In this document: positions 9,274-16,194 of the stretch, piece by piece
How positions within the stretch are numbered: the stretch's first letter is position 1
How the letters are laid out: every line of letters begins with the position of its first letter
From: an uncultured Flavobacteriales bacterium
GTDB taxonomy: Bacteria > Bacteroidota > Bacteroidia > Flavobacteriales_D > Crocinitomicaceae
Length of the DNA stretch: 39,978 nt
NCBI GenBank assembly: GCA_903945495.1
Contig: CAJAVU010000050.1
Span: forward strand, 1-39,978
Direction of reading: 5' to 3'
Notes under the pieces: model-generated
What the model was told of the DNA's origin: nothing
What the model saw: the letters and a program-made list of their open reading frames with translations, nothing else
Databases searched by the model: none
Translations under genes and position numbers: made by a program

Positions 9274-9567
9274 TTACGCAACTTTTTCTTTATGTTTTTT
9301 TACTTGTTTTCTTAATGCCTCAGTAGCTAAATCTGTTGCCTCCTCAAAAGATTTACATTGTTTTTTTGCTACCAATGTCTTTCCAGGTATCAATAATTTC
9401 AATTCAGAGATTTTATTTTCCTTTTCTACATCTTTATCTAAACGTAGATAAACCTCACACGCAATGATATTATCAAAAAATAATTCTAGCTTACTCACCT
9501 TCTCTGTAATGAAATCAATTAACTTCTTGTCTGCTGTGAAATGAATTGAATGAACTTGAATATCCAT
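9274..9567 (-). CDS. raiA: Ribosome hibernation promoting factor, short form (HPF/YfiA family)
   Basis: Members of this family bind the 30S A and P sites and silence ribosomes in slow growth. It has 97 residues, so it is the short form without the C-terminal dimerisation domain found in long HPF. The N-terminus (MDIQVHSIHFTADKKLIDFI) and the basic C-terminal helix (EEATDLATEALRKQVKKHKEK) fit the family fold. It starts 2 bases after the recombinase stop codon and so is co-transcribed with it. A terminator follows. Confidence 0.92.
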   Translation of the reverse strand: MDIQVHSIHFTADKKLIDFITEKVSKLELFFDNIIACEVYLRLDKDVEKENKISELKLLIPGKTLVAKKQCKSFEEATDLATEALRKQVKKHKEKVA

Positions 9568-9569
9568 GA

Positions 9570-10463
9570 CTAATTGTTTTTGTGCCCACGTGGATGAGCC
9601 TGTGAATAAATATTTGAAAGCTTTGCAAACGAATTATGCGTGTAAATCTGAGTGGCGGATAAATTTGCATGTCCCAATAAATCTTTGAGCGTTTCTAAAC
9701 CTGCTCCATTATTCAACATATGGGTTGCAAACGTATGTCGCAACACGTGTGGACTACACTTATCTAAACTCGTTGCTTCACCAAGGTAAGTATTTATTTT
9801 TCTATAAACAAACTTTGGATAGAGATTATTACCATTTTTTAACACAAAGAAAAAGCTAGATTCTAACTCGGAAGCCTGTTTTAATTGGCGGTACTGATTA
9901 ATCAACTGAACTAATTCTTTAGAAATTGGAATAATACGTTCTTTGTTCCGCTTACCCAACACTTTAATCGTTTCTAATTGAACATCTGCGTCTTTCAATC
10001 CGATTAGCTCACTTAAACGTATTCCAGTTTGATATAGCACCTCAAACATTAGCCGATCTCTATATCCTTCGAAATCCGTTTCGAAGAAAATATCTAGTTT
10101 CTCCAATTGTAATTCCGACTCTTTTGCAAAAGAAGGAAGTCGTTTAGAATTCTTTGGCCCTGAAATTTTTACTGTTGGATTAACACTAATTACTTCTTCC
10201 TTTTTTAACCATTTAAAGAATGTTCTTAATGATGAAATTTTGCGATTTACAGATTTGTTTTCAATACCTTTTTCTATTAAGGCTACCATCCATGATCGAA
10301 TCAAGGAATGCGTCACCTCTTTCAACTCTGCATCTCTTGTGATTTCAGCATGTGCTAAAAATTGCTCAACATCTTTTTGGTACGCTAATACGGTGTGATC
10401 CGAATAACGCTTTTCCATTTGTAAAAAACGGACAAATTCTTCGAGCAAAAAAAAAGGAGCCAT
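9570..10463 (-). CDS. xerC: Tyrosine recombinase, XerC/XerD family
   Basis: Xer recombinases resolve chromosome dimers at dif. The ATG at 10461-10463 gives 297 residues: an N-terminal SAM-like DNA-binding domain to about residue 95, then the catalytic domain. With this start the catalytic residues are R149 (TGIRLSEL), K171 (VLGKR), H239 and R242 (HVLRHTFATH), H265 (LLGHANL) and nucleophile Y274 (IYTH), all present. A TTG at 10487 in frame would add eight residues but lies inside the rpsU-xerC spacer. The chosen ATG sits in the loop of a terminator-like hairpin, with its AGGAG in the stem, so translation may be held down. raiA follows by 2 bases. XerC versus XerD cannot be decided here. Confidence 0.9.
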   Translation of the reverse strand: MAPFFLLEEFVRFLQMEKRYSDHTVLAYQKDVEQFLAHAEITRDAELKEVTHSLIRSWMVALIEKGIENKSVNRKISSLRTFFKWLKKEEVISVNPTVKISGPKNSKRLPSFAKESELQLEKLDIFFETDFEGYRDRLMFEVLYQTGIRLSELIGLKDADVQLETIKVLGKRNKERIIPISKELVQLINQYRQLKQASELESSFFFVLKNGNNLYPKFVYRKINTYLGEATSLDKCSPHVLRHTFATHMLNNGAGLETLKDLLGHANLSATQIYTHNSFAKLSNIYSQAHPRGHKNN

Positions 10464-10473
10464 AGGCTCCTTT
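10447..10473 (-). terminator. Terminator-like hairpin after rpsU that contains the xerC start codon
   Basis: On the minus strand a 9-bp stem AAAGGAGCC/GGCTCCTTT (10465-10473 with 10453-10461) has the 3-base loop TAT and is followed by a run of nine Ts. It lies 23 bases after the rpsU stop codon. The A and T of the xerC ATG are in the loop and the G starts the 3' arm; the T run is translated as Phe-Phe. It should end most rpsU transcripts and mask the xerC ribosome site in those that read through. Confidence 0.75.
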
Positions 10474-10496
10474 ACGTATCTTTTCAAAATTAGTTT

Positions 10497-10688
10497 CTAC
10501 AATTCTGCAGAACGCAATTTTTGAACATAAGCTGCTTTAATTCTTCCTTGACGATTTAAAATCGATGGTTTTACAAACTCTTTACGACGACGTAATTCTT
10601 TCATAACGCCAGTTTTGTCGTATTTTTTCTTGTACTTTTTTAGAGCTCTCTCGATGTTTTCTCCTTCTTTTACTGGAATAATTAGCAT
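10497..10688 (-). CDS. rpsU: 30S ribosomal protein S21
   Basis: S21 is a small basic protein of the 30S platform, near the anti-Shine-Dalgarno of 16S rRNA. It has 63 residues, with IPVKEGENIERALKKYKKKY at the N-terminus and the RRRKEFVKPS turn in the middle. It has its own promoter just upstream and a terminator-like hairpin just downstream, so it is likely made in excess over the xerC and raiA genes that follow. Confidence 0.95.
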   Translation of the reverse strand: MLIIPVKEGENIERALKKYKKKYDKTGVMKELRRRKEFVKPSILNRQGRIKAAYVQKLRSAEL

Positions 10689-10722
10689 ATCTTGATTATT
10701 AGTTTTTTCTTTAATTGGGTTG

Positions 10723-10752
10723 CAAAGATATAATTAAAAAATTTATTCACAA
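10723..10752 (-). promoter_or_regulatory. Promoter of rpsU
   Basis: On the minus strand TATCTTTG (10723-10730) matches TAnnTTTG exactly and TTG (10750-10752) lies 19 bases upstream. Transcription would start near 10718, about 30 bases before the rpsU ATG. It fills the gap between the acyl-CoA dehydrogenase stop codon and rpsU. Confidence 0.78.
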
Positions 10753-10755
10753 CAC

Positions 10756-11895
10756 TTATTTCAAAATTTCTCGAGAAATTACAACTTTTTGAATTTCTGA
10801 TGTTCCTTCACCAATAACCATCAAGCGTGCATCACGTAAAAACTTCTCTGCTGGATACTCTTTTGTGTAGCCGTAACCACCCATAATTTGCATCGCTTCG
10901 TTACCACATTTCACAGCAACTTCACTAGAATAATACTTAGCAAATGCTCCTTGACGCGTTAATGGTTGTTTTGTATTTTTCAAATAAGCTGCTTGATACG
11001 TCAACAATTCAGCTGCTTCAACTTCCGTTGCCATATCAGCTATCTTAAATCCAATTGCTTGGAAATGTGCGATTGGTTGACCAAACTGCTCTCTTTCTTT
11101 TGCATACTTCACAGAAGCTTCGTAAGCGCCACGAGCAACACCACAACTTAAGGCTGCAATAGAAATACGTCCACCATCTAAGATTTGCATCGCTTGTTTA
11201 AATCCTTGTCCTTCCTGACCAATAACTTGACTTTCATGAACACGAACGTTATCAAAAATTAATTCTGCAGTTTCACTTGCGCGAACACCGAACTTATCTT
11301 TGATTTTTACAGCTGAAAACCCTGGAGTTCCTTTTTCAATAATAAAGGCAGTGATACCATTACTATCCAATAATTCTCCTGTTCTCACTAATACAACTGC
11401 AACATCTCCAGATAAACCATGAGTAATCCAGTTTTTAGCACCGTTGATTACCCAATATTCACCGTCTTTAACTGCTGTTGTTTTCATACGCATGGCATCA
11501 GACCCAGTATTTGGTTCAGTTAAACCCCATGCTCCAATAAACTCTCCAGAAGCCAATTTTGGTAAATACTTTTTCTTTTGCTCTTCAGTACCGTGGTAAT
11601 AGATATGTCCAGTACAAAGTGAATTATGTGCCGCAACACTTAATCCAACACCACCACATACTTTTCCAAGTTCCATCAAAGCGGTTGCGTATTCGAAATA
11701 TCCGAAACCTGATCCACCATATTCTTCTGGTATGTAGATTCCTAATAGGCCAAGCTCGCCCATTTTTTTCATTGTATCAACTGGGAAAAATTCTTCTTCA
11801 TCCCATTTGTTTAAATATGGTTTGATTTCTTTTTCCGCAAAATCACGCACCATTTGCGTAATCATTTTTTGATTTTCGTTGAGTTCAAAATTCAT
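10756..11895 (-). CDS. Acyl-CoA dehydrogenase (short/medium-chain type)
   Basis: This flavoenzyme oxidises acyl-CoA to the 2-enoyl-CoA and passes electrons to ETF. It has 379 residues, standard for soluble family members. The N-terminal helical domain is at 1-110, the central beta domain has the signature GAWGLTEPNTGSDA with MKTTAVKDG after it, and the C-terminal helical domain ends with IGEGTSEIQK. Glu363 in that motif is at the position of the catalytic base of short-chain acyl-CoA dehydrogenase. The chain length of the substrate cannot be read from sequence. It lies 31 bases after apt on the same strand and has no other beta-oxidation gene near it. Confidence 0.93.
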   Translation of the reverse strand: MNFELNENQKMITQMVRDFAEKEIKPYLNKWDEEEFFPVDTMKKMGELGLLGIYIPEEYGGSGFGYFEYATALMELGKVCGGVGLSVAAHNSLCTGHIYYHGTEEQKKKYLPKLASGEFIGAWGLTEPNTGSDAMRMKTTAVKDGEYWVINGAKNWITHGLSGDVAVVLVRTGELLDSNGITAFIIEKGTPGFSAVKIKDKFGVRASETAELIFDNVRVHESQVIGQEGQGFKQAMQILDGGRISIAALSCGVARGAYEASVKYAKEREQFGQPIAHFQAIGFKIADMATEVEAAELLTYQAAYLKNTKQPLTRQGAFAKYYSSEVAVKCGNEAMQIMGGYGYTKEYPAEKFLRDARLMVIGEGTSEIQKVVISREILK

Positions 11896-11926
11896 TTTTC
11901 AGGTTGAATTTATTTTATTTTATTTT

Positions 11927-12457
11927 TTAAAAGCGCACTAAATTAACAATATTGTGCGAATGTTCTTTCAATTTTTCTTCTCCATTTAAAAAGTCAAGCG
12001 AAACTAAGAAATTGAAACCTGCTACTACTCCTCCACATTTCGTGATTAAATTAGCTGCAGCACTTGCAGACCCACCTGTAGCCAATAAATCATCATGGAT
12101 TAAAACACGCTGACCTTCAGACATCGCATCCGTATGCATTTCAATTGTAGCACTTCCATATTCCAGATCATAATCGTAACTAATTTTCTTATATGGTAAT
12201 TTCCCCTGTTTGCGAATTAAAATGAATGGAACACCCAATTTAATGGCCAATGGATAACCAAATAAAAAACCTCTACTTTCGATTCCAGCAACGGCTTCAA
12301 TGTTTTGATCTTTATAGATATTCACTAATTCATCAATCACGTCATTCGACAAAACTGGATCCAGCATGATGGTGGTGATATCTTTAAACATAATTCCCTC
12401 CTTCGGGAAATTAGGAACGTCGCGAATAGTGCTTTTTAATCTTTCTTCTAGTGTCAT
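11927..12457 (-). CDS. apt: Adenine phosphoribosyltransferase
   Basis: Apt salvages adenine with PRPP to give AMP in the cytosol. It has 176 residues, the normal length. The PRPP-binding motif is VLIHDDLLATGGSASAA (the common form is VLIVDDLLATGGT), and AGIESRGFLFG, typical of Apt, lies at about residues 57-67. The ATG at 12455-12457 is 4 bases after a consensus -7 box, so the message may be leaderless. The stop codon of the restored helix-hairpin-helix frame lies one base upstream of the ATG. Confidence 0.96.
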   Translation of the reverse strand: MTLEERLKSTIRDVPNFPKEGIMFKDITTIMLDPVLSNDVIDELVNIYKDQNIEAVAGIESRGFLFGYPLAIKLGVPFILIRKQGKLPYKKISYDYDLEYGSATIEMHTDAMSEGQRVLIHDDLLATGGSASAAANLITKCGGVVAGFNFLVSLDFLNGEEKLKEHSHNIVNLVRF

Positions 12458-12458
12458 T

Positions 12459-12557
12459 TTACAAAGATAAATAGGGTTTTAACTTTTCAAAGAGTTCTTC
12501 ATCAATTAAAACAGATTCTTTTATTTCATCGATAGTTTTGTATCCCCCTTTTTTTTT
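12459..12557 (-). other. Homopolymer A9 and displaced C-terminal codons of the HhH gene
   Basis: The minus strand reads GAA then A9 in total before GGGGG. Removing one A, or any +1 shift here, adds 29 residues from GGYKTIDEIK to LKPYLSL and moves the stop codon to 12459-12461, one base before the apt ATG. These residues line up with the ends of repeats 1 (RGIYSNEQLKKIFVIPEQLY) and 2 (GGFYKKEQLLEVWKFDGEKY). It may be a mutation, a sequencing error in a homopolymer, or a slippage site. Confidence 0.8.
12462..12491 (-). promoter_or_regulatory. Promoter of apt
   Basis: On the minus strand TATCTTTG (12462-12469) matches the -7 consensus exactly and TTTG (12488-12491) lies 18 bases upstream, a full match to the -33 element. 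Transcription should begin at or within a base or two of the apt ATG. The promoter overlaps the displaced 3' end of the helix-hairpin-helix gene. Confidence 0.75.
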
Positions 12558-13332
12558 CACGAATCTTAATGATTGAGTTCGCTTTGTTCCAATCCAAATA
12601 AGGGTGTGATTTCAATTCTTCGACTTTTACAGAATTCAATTTGATTTTTTGAATTTCCTGCGTATTTACTTTTACATATTTTTCTATGGCATCATATTTC
12701 TCGCCGTCAAACTTCCAAACTTCTAAAAGCTGTTCCTTTTTATAAAAACCTCCTAAGCGCTGACGCTGTTTAATGATGTTCTTTGCATAAAAGGATCCTA
12801 TGCCCGGAATTGATTCAAGTTCTTCTTGAGAGGCTGAATTAATTTCTACAAGGACAATTTGCTTTTCAACCTTTGATTCGTTCTTGAAATCATTCGTAAA
12901 AGACTTGGGTTCATAAAAGGTTGAATCCTTGATTAAATTATACAGTTGTTCAGGAATGACAAAAATCTTTTTCAGTTGTTCATTGGAATAAATTCCTCGA
13001 GAAGTAAACTTTAGAACAACATTCGCTTGCTTTTCTGATAAGCCCAATTTCATCCAATCGTTCTTTGAATACTTGTTTGGGTTGAATCTTACAGAAGGCA
13101 CTTTAAATTTCTTCTTCGGATTCTTACCATACTGAAACGATCGCTTTTCGAAACGCGACTTACTATCTTTCTTAAGATCTTGAACTAATTCAGATGTAAT
13201 CACATAATGTGGCTTTTCTTTTAAAGCCATGATTAATCTTGGAAGTAGAATCACAACCAAAGAAAGCACAATAAAAATAAAAACACCCCTCTTATTTCTG
13301 GCGGAAATATAGAATGATTTAGTTGTTTTCAT
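12526..13332 (-). CDS. Membrane-anchored helix-hairpin-helix protein, 3' end frame-shifted
   Basis: The function is unknown; helix-hairpin-helix (HhH) repeats of this ComEA/T2SK-like kind usually bind DNA or proteins. The frame as it stands gives 268 residues. One membrane segment lies at about 15-37, putting the rest outside the cytoplasm. Three HhH repeats follow: about 80-142, about 157-222 (EINSASQEELESIPGIGSFY) and one starting near 230 (KLNSVKVEELKSHPYLDW). The third is cut short after IREKKRGIQNYR. In the +1 frame the DNA reads on as GGYKTIDEIKE...KLKPYLSL, the expected end of a third repeat. The switch falls in an A9 run (12549-12557). It starts 9 bases after a small gene coupled to a sodium symporter. 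Confidence 0.8.
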   Translation of the reverse strand: MKTTKSFYISARNKRGVFIFIVLSLVVILLPRLIMALKEKPHYVITSELVQDLKKDSKSRFEKRSFQYGKNPKKKFKVPSVRFNPNKYSKNDWMKLGLSEKQANVVLKFTSRGIYSNEQLKKIFVIPEQLYNLIKDSTFYEPKSFTNDFKNESKVEKQIVLVEINSASQEELESIPGIGSFYAKNIIKQRQRLGGFYKKEQLLEVWKFDGEKYDAIEKYVKVNTQEIQKIKLNSVKVEELKSHPYLDWNKANSIIKIREKKRGIQNYR

Positions 13333-13341
13333 TTTTGTTGA

Positions 13342-13485
13342 CTATTGTTCAACGTCATCATTTTCAGAATAAGAATCTGGTTCAGGTTTCGGTTTGCCAA
13401 ATAAAACTTTGAAAAAAAAGAATCCTGTAATCAAGGTGATAGAAATTTCCGTCACCAACATTGTAATCATTCCACTTGAACTCAT
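13342..13485 (-). CDS. Small single-helix membrane protein coupled to the symporter (MetS-like)
   Basis: This 47-residue reading frame begins MSSSGMITMLVTEISITLIT and has one hydrophobic segment (about 5-28) followed by a charged, acidic tail (KPKPEPDSYSENDDVEQ). Its ATG at 13483-13485 overlaps the TGA stop codon of the symporter by four bases (ATGA), the usual layout of translational coupling. Small one-helix subunits are known with sodium:neurotransmitter symporters, for example MetS with MetP in Corynebacterium; the size, topology and position match, but I cannot show sequence homology. It ends 9 bases before the HhH gene. The function as a transporter subunit is inferred. Confidence 0.75.
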   Translation of the reverse strand: MSSSGMITMLVTEISITLITGFFFFKVLFGKPKPEPDSYSENDDVEQ

Positions 13486-15260
13486 GCTAATCTCCCTTCT
13501 TTTTTACGTTTTACACTAGCAACATAAACCATGTATGCAATTCCTAACCAAAGTGCCAATAAGAAAATTCGGCTGATGTTTTTATATAATTTGGTTTTGT
13601 TTTCATCTGCAATTTTTGCTTTTCTTGCAGATGGGTTATCAACCAATTCTAACAAAGCACGCTGTTTCTTTACTAAAAGATACGTTGACACATTCAATTG
13701 CTTATTTTTTTCGATTTTCTCGTCTGAATATTCTTCAGTCAAATATTCTGGAAGGAAATCTTTTTTCGTCTCGAGCGTTTTTTGCTGTTCTTCAATTTTA
13801 TCAGAAATCTTATTTACATCACTGTAGAATGCAATCTTTTCATTTGACCCCTTGTGTGACAATGTATCATAAATCCCAGGAAAACTTGCAAAAAAGACCC
13901 ATCCTAAGAAGATTGGAGTAATGTACTTTATAATAAATTTAAAAATTGAAGGAACTTTTATGTCGGCACCAGTAATTATTTCTTGCCACCCTTTTTTCAT
14001 TCCAAAGATCCATGAGAACAATATAATTTCTACAAAGGCGAATAATACCAGAGAAACTGTTCCTGCCCAATAATCATATTCATCAAATACACCATTATTA
14101 AAGAAAAGTACTGTTGGTAAACCTAAGATCAGAACTGCAAATCCAAACATCCAAGCGGCATTTTTCTCTTTCCATCCAAATTCATCTTGAAGGAATCCCA
14201 TTACAGGTGTTCCCATTGCAAGAGAAGAAGTAATCCCGGCAAAGAATAATAAACCAAACCAAGCAACTCCCGCAGCCACACCTAAAACTCCACCCCATTG
14301 TTCGAATAAATATGGCAATGTTTTAAATCCTAATCCTAAACCTCCACCTTCACTGATTAAATCTTTTAAGCCGTCTATACCTAAATAACCAACCGAAATT
14401 GGAATTAAGATTGCTGAACCTAATACAACTTCAACAAATCCATTCATCCATCCAGCTGACATTGCATTTAATGCGATATCATCTTTACTTCTTACGTATG
14501 AGGCATAACATTGAATTGAGCCCATACCAATAGAAAGTGTGAAGAAAATTTGTCCTGCAGCTGCGAGCCATACTTTTGGTTCCCAAATCGTATCAAATTT
14601 TGGCGTCCATAAGAAATCAAGACCTTTTAATCCGTCAAAAATAGCTCCATGCTCGCCTGCTTGAATCGTAACTGCTTTATAGGCAAGGAATGCACCAAAA
14701 ATAAGCAATAAGGGCATACCGATTTTGGCAGCTTTTTCAACACCACCGCTTAATCCACGAGATAGAATCCACGTATTTAACAACAAACAAACTACCCAAA
14801 AAATGATTGGTTCTATGGACTCAAGGGATACATAACTACCAAAGAAACCAGCTACTTCACCTTGCGATTTCCCTCCAAAGGTATCTGCAATTGAATGCCA
14901 CACATATGAAAGCGTCCACGATTCTAAATAACAATAATATGCGGCAACTGCCAGATTTGTAAAGATTCCGAAAACACCAATGTACTTCCATAACTTTCGT
15001 TTATCCATTGAATCAAGAATAAACGGAGTGGAATGATGACCAAATTTCCCACCAAATCGTCCTACTGACCATTCAACAAATAATAATGGAATTCCCATTA
15101 AGAGAAAACATACTAAATAAGGAATGATGAAAGCTCCTCCACCGTTTTCAATTGCTTGTACCGGAAATCGAAGAAAATTCCCTAAACCAACAGCATTTCC
15201 TGCCATTGCTAATATTAATCCAACTCTTGATCCCCAACCTGCTGATGACGTGTTTGACAT
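13482..15260 (-). CDS. Sodium-dependent transporter of the SLC6/NSS family
   Basis: These proteins import amino acids or related solutes with Na+ across the inner membrane. It has 592 residues against roughly 450-500 for most bacterial members. TM1 carries the unwound sodium-site motif GNAVGLGNFLRFP, and TM6 and TM8 (FTLSIGMGSIQCY, FFAGITSSLAMGTP) hold the usual small-residue substrate and sodium sites. Twelve helices can be placed. The extra length is a charged, helical, coiled-coil-like insertion of about 85 residues (about 472-557) between TM11 and TM12, which by the LeuT topology faces the periplasm. The substrate is not predictable. It has its own promoter and overlaps the small gene downstream by 4 bases. 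Confidence 0.92.
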   Translation of the reverse strand: MSNTSSAGWGSRVGLILAMAGNAVGLGNFLRFPVQAIENGGGAFIIPYLVCFLLMGIPLLFVEWSVGRFGGKFGHHSTPFILDSMDKRKLWKYIGVFGIFTNLAVAAYYCYLESWTLSYVWHSIADTFGGKSQGEVAGFFGSYVSLESIEPIIFWVVCLLLNTWILSRGLSGGVEKAAKIGMPLLLIFGAFLAYKAVTIQAGEHGAIFDGLKGLDFLWTPKFDTIWEPKVWLAAAGQIFFTLSIGMGSIQCYASYVRSKDDIALNAMSAGWMNGFVEVVLGSAILIPISVGYLGIDGLKDLISEGGGLGLGFKTLPYLFEQWGGVLGVAAGVAWFGLLFFAGITSSLAMGTPVMGFLQDEFGWKEKNAAWMFGFAVLILGLPTVLFFNNGVFDEYDYWAGTVSLVLFAFVEIILFSWIFGMKKGWQEIITGADIKVPSIFKFIIKYITPIFLGWVFFASFPGIYDTLSHKGSNEKIAFYSDVNKISDKIEEQQKTLETKKDFLPEYLTEEYSDEKIEKNKQLNVSTYLLVKKQRALLELVDNPSARKAKIADENKTKLYKNISRIFLLALWLGIAYMVYVASVKRKKEGRLA

Positions 15261-15280
15261 AATTATTTTTTAATGAACGA

Positions 15281-15310
15281 CGAATATACTATTTTTTATT
15301 TTAACGCAAA
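15281..15310 (-). promoter_or_regulatory. Promoter of the symporter operon
   Basis: On the minus strand TATATTCG (15281-15288) matches TAnnTTTG at all but one position, and TTTG (15307-15310) lies 18 bases upstream. Transcription would start near 15276, about 15 bases before the ATG. It occupies the gap after the RmlD-like gene. Confidence 0.6.
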
Positions 15311-15312
15311 AC

Positions 15313-16194
15313 TTAGATTAAATCCAAGGTTTCTTCAATTGTTTTAGGATTATAACCAAGATCATTTCTTGCTTTGGTTATATCGAAACCCGTATGAGGA
15401 GGACGTTTTGCGGGTTGATTCAAAGTTGCACTAGAAGATTTTTTCAGATTACCTGTCGAGAACTTAAAGTGTTTTGCAACACGTTCTACTATTGAATAAA
15501 TAGAAAGTGTTTCTGGTCCTGAAATATTAAATTTTCCAGTTTTATTCATTTTACAAATTTGAATACACGCCCAAGCTAAATCGTCTGCCCAAGTCGGTGC
15601 TCTAAACTGGTCATCGACAATATTCATTTCTTGCCCCTTACTCAATGCTTCTTTTGCCCAGCAAATAATGTTTGAACGAGAAAGGTTATTTCCAATGCCA
15701 TACACAATGATTGTTCGTACAATTGACCAATTCGTATATTGACTTTGCATCAAACCATTTTCTGCATTGACTTTTGATTCGGCATAAATACTCAAAGGCC
15801 CAACCTCGTCTTCTTCACTATAATTTCCTTTTTCACCGTCAAAAACAAAATCTGTTGAAAGCAGTTGGAAATGTGCATTGATGTTTTGAGCTGCTTGAAA
15901 TAATTTCATTGAAGCCAAATAATTCACTTCATCACATTCTTTTGGATTTAATTCACAATAATCAACATTTGTGATAGCAGCTGTATGAATTATGTGTGTT
16001 GGTTGAAAGTTTTTAAATAATTGTTCTATTTCATGTTCATCGCAAATATCCAGTGACACATAATTGGTTTGTGGACAATCTTGATTTCTATTTTCGCCTT
16101 TCGACGTTGCTAAAAAAGAGCAATTCGCTTTTAGTAATTGTTTTACAATTTTCTGCCCTAATAAACCATTAGAACCTGTTATGAGAATTTTCAT
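15313..16194 (-). CDS. RmlD-like NAD(P)-dependent sugar-nucleotide reductase (extended SDR)
   Basis: It resembles dTDP-4-dehydrorhamnose reductase and related extended short-chain dehydrogenases, 293 residues. The Rossmann nucleotide-binding motif GSNGLLGQKI is at 7-16, STDFVFDG marks the active-site Ser/Thr strand, and YAESKVNAE supplies the catalytic Tyr and Lys. The substrate is not certain: it is far from rfbB in this window and is not with rmlA or rmlC. Its ATG overlaps the channel gene's TGA by four bases (ATGA), so it is the last gene of the DUF2851-PspC-channel unit. Confidence 0.82.
   Translation of the reverse strand: MKILITGSNGLLGQKIVKQLLKANCSFLATSKGENRNQDCPQTNYVSLDICDEHEIEQLFKNFQPTHIIHTAAITNVDYCELNPKECDEVNYLASMKLFQAAQNINAHFQLLSTDFVFDGEKGNYSEEDEVGPLSIYAESKVNAENGLMQSQYTNWSIVRTIIVYGIGNNLSRSNIICWAKEALSKGQEMNIVDDQFRAPTWADDLAWACIQICKMNKTGKFNISGPETLSIYSIVERVAKHFKFSTGNLKKSSSATLNQPAKRPPHTGFDITKARNDLGYNPKTIEETLDLI

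Noticed and set aside
12546-12560. Programmed -1 frameshift of the dnaX type (A-AAA-AAG) in the HhH gene
   Set aside because: A -1 shift reads GDTKLSMK and stops; only a +1 shift, or loss of one A, restores the repeat.
15313-16194. RmlD partner of rfbB for dTDP-rhamnose
   Set aside because: The gene is 13 kb away in another operon without rmlA or rmlC, so family membership does not prove the substrate.
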